Part shown: positions 31,677-32,716 of the stretch, in pieces
Numbering within the stretch: the stretch's first letter is position 1
How the letters are laid out: every line of letters starts with the position of its first letter
From: CAILLO01 sp964579735
GTDB lineage: Bacteria; Bacillota; Clostridia; Saccharofermentanales; UBA5734
Direction: 5' to 3'
DNA: 32,716 bases
Assembly (NCBI GenBank): GCA_964579735.1
Contig: CAZOHH010000021.1
Location: 1 to 32,716, forward strand
Notes under the pieces: model-generated
The model's input: only the letters and a program-made list of their open reading frames with translations
What the model was told of the DNA's origin: nothing
Databases searched by the model: none
Program-made: the position numbers and the translations under genes

Positions 31677-32716
31677 TCAGCCTGCGGCGACGTGGCGCTT
31701 CGCAGCCTCTAGGATGCGGTCCAGTTCGTCGGCCTTGGCAGGTGGTATAACGGGCAGGCGGTCGCGGTAACCGCTTGTATACTCCTCGACCTTCGCATGG
31801 GCGCGTTCGAGCGAGCTCGGGGCGCCGAGCGCCTGCCAGGCGTCGAAGCTGTCGCGGGAGAACAGCGTCGAAGGCCACCAGCTCTCACGGGTGTGCTCGG
31901 CCGTGTGCTCCTCTGCGATGAAGTTGCCGCCGATACCGACCTCCTCGATCAGTTCGGTCGCCAGCTGCTCCGCGTCGACCACAAAACCGGAGACGACGAA
32001 GTTGTAGGCATCCAGCCACTCGTTGTCGAGTACGAGCTGTTCGGCCGAGAAGCCCTGATCCGCGCCCGCGATGCCCTGGCAGCCGATGCTGACGGTGCCG
32101 GCGAGACCACCCATGACGGCGCTGAACGTCTTCTCGAAGCCGCACTGGAAGTCGGGCATGAGGGAATCGGACAGCGCTGAATTCGAGCCGGCCTGGAAAC
32201 CGTAGAAGCGGGCCATCTGCGCCGACGCGACAGCGATCATCGCCTGGACCGGCGAGCCGAAGGAGCACAGCATCGTGCGCGGGTCGCTGAAGTGGCTGCC
32301 GTGTCCGAACCATCCATCGTGCTTGCCGCTGATCGCATAGATCGAGAACAGGCTCGCGAGCACCTCGGCACAGACGAGGGACAGCGTGCCGGCCATGGTC
32401 GCGGGGCCCGTGGTTCCACCGACGATCATGGGGGCGAGGCCGAGATGGTGGCCCCGGTCGGCGAACGCGAGGCCCATTTCGCAGGTCTCGCGGCGGAAGC
32501 GGAGCGGACTGATTGTTTCGAACAGGTAGAATTCCCTACGGTCCATCGCCTCGCCCATGTCCATGATGAAGCCAGCGGTCGCGGGGTTGATCACATAGGT
32601 GCCGCCCGCCTTAGCGGAGTACTTGAGCAGCATGTTGTAGGTCGCTACGTCGCTGATGCGAGAGTCGATGTCGTGTGGCACGGTCGCGGCGTTGCAGCCG
32701 GGGATGTTCCGGAGGT
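31677..32716 (-). CDS. MttB-family (trimethylamine methyltransferase superfamily) protein, 5' end outside the window
   Basis: The visible 345 residues begin upstream of the edge; the frame is open through GCNAATVPHDIDSRISDVA, a family motif that normally lies well inside the protein. Further motifs are MIVGGTTGPATMAGTLSL, GSNSALSDSLMPDFQCGFEK and the conserved tail ESWWPSTLFSRDSFDAWQ. Members transfer a methyl group from a quaternary amine such as trimethylamine or glycine betaine to a corrinoid protein. No in-frame TAG occurs, and the region where MttB carries pyrrolysine (near GSNSALSD) has none, so this is the non-pyrrolysine MtgB-like branch with unknown substrate. About 120-140 N-terminal residues are missing. 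It is upstream of the sugar importer and possibly in the same transcription unit. Confidence 0.92.
   Translation of the reverse strand, partial: LRNIPGCNAATVPHDIDSRISDVATYNMLLKYSAKAGGTYVINPATAGFIMDMGEAMDRREFYLFETISPLRFRRETCEMGLAFADRGHHLGLAPMIVGGTTGPATMAGTLSLVCAEVLASLFSIYAISGKHDGWFGHGSHFSDPRTMLCSFGSPVQAMIAVASAQMARFYGFQAGSNSALSDSLMPDFQCGFEKTFSAVMGGLAGTVSIGCQGIAGADQGFSAEQLVLDNEWLDAYNFVVSGFVVDAEQLATELIEEVGIGGNFIAEEHTAEHTRESWWPSTLFSRDSFDAWQALGAPSSLERAHAKVEEYTSGYRDRLPVIPPAKADELDRILEAAKRHVAAG

Noticed and set aside
31677..32716. Pyrrolysine codon in the MttB-family gene
   Set aside because: No in-frame TAG is present in the visible part, and the region aligning with the pyrrolysine site is read through with ordinary residues.
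1..32716. CRISPR arrays, tRNA or rRNA genes, transposases and phage genes
   Set aside because: Looked for by eye on both strands; no regular repeat-spacer pattern, cloverleaf, transposase motif or phage structural gene was recognised.

Overview
The window is a GC-rich bacterial segment with one 100-base run of N at 18618-18717, so it is a scaffold, probably from a draft or metagenomic assembly. Start sites carry strong AGGAGG-type ribosome binding sites, promoters often show a TGnTATAAT (extended -10) element, and many genes overlap by 1-8 bases. The LplB/YtcP-type sugar importer, the lipoprotein with a Thr/Pro/Ala linker after its lipobox, the MttB-family and UroD-like methyltransferase relatives, and the arginine genes suggest an anaerobic heterotroph. 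Firmicutes, Chloroflexota or Spirochaetota are all possible; I cannot decide from sequence alone. No rRNA, tRNA, CRISPR array, insertion sequence or phage gene was seen.

Layout. 1-171: tail of a plus-strand gene and a short spacer. 172-1763 (minus): a Nudix hydrolase behind a protein with two acetyltransferase domains. 2013-2957 (plus): a PadR regulator fused to a DUF4180 domain. 2989-7391 (minus): a two-gene signalling operon, a Cache-domain hybrid histidine kinase followed by a receiver-GGDEF diguanylate cyclase. 7556-8164 (plus): a small polytopic membrane protein. 8214-11414 (minus): a compact three-gene operon of an unrecognised Rossmann-like protein, an HldE-like PfkB kinase and a ROK regulator that has lost its kinase residues. 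11542-14989 (minus): a heterodimeric ABC exporter. 15114-16049 (plus): an alpha-alpha toroid protein. 16046-18422 (minus): an acetyltransferase remnant, a membrane M48 peptidase with a long C-terminal region, and a two-helix membrane protein. 18530-19965 (minus): a geranylgeranyl-reductase-type flavoprotein and a gene interrupted by the N run, possibly UroD-like. 20195-20845 (plus): an AbrB-type DNA-binding domain fused to a RelE-like domain. 20935-23560 (plus): argG-argH with a promoter and a candidate ARG box. 23566-32716 (minus): a large catabolic operon.

The last block reads, in transcription order: MttB-family methyltransferase (5' end outside the window), sugar-binding lipoprotein, two permeases, UroD-like protein, PfkB kinase, family 4 glycosidase, NagB-type deaminase. 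No ATPase for the importer is encoded here, so a shared MsiK-like ATPase elsewhere is likely. The simplest reading is uptake of a glycoside, NAD-dependent cleavage, phosphorylation and deamination/isomerisation into glycolysis. The methyltransferase relatives at both ends of the transport genes raise the possibility that the substrate carries a methyl group; this is inference.

The most unusual items are the AbrB-RelE fusion, the methyltransferase/sugar operon, the three-gene kinase/ROK operon with its unrecognised first gene, and an acetyltransferase tail that continues in frame directly after the stop codon of the M48 peptidase.
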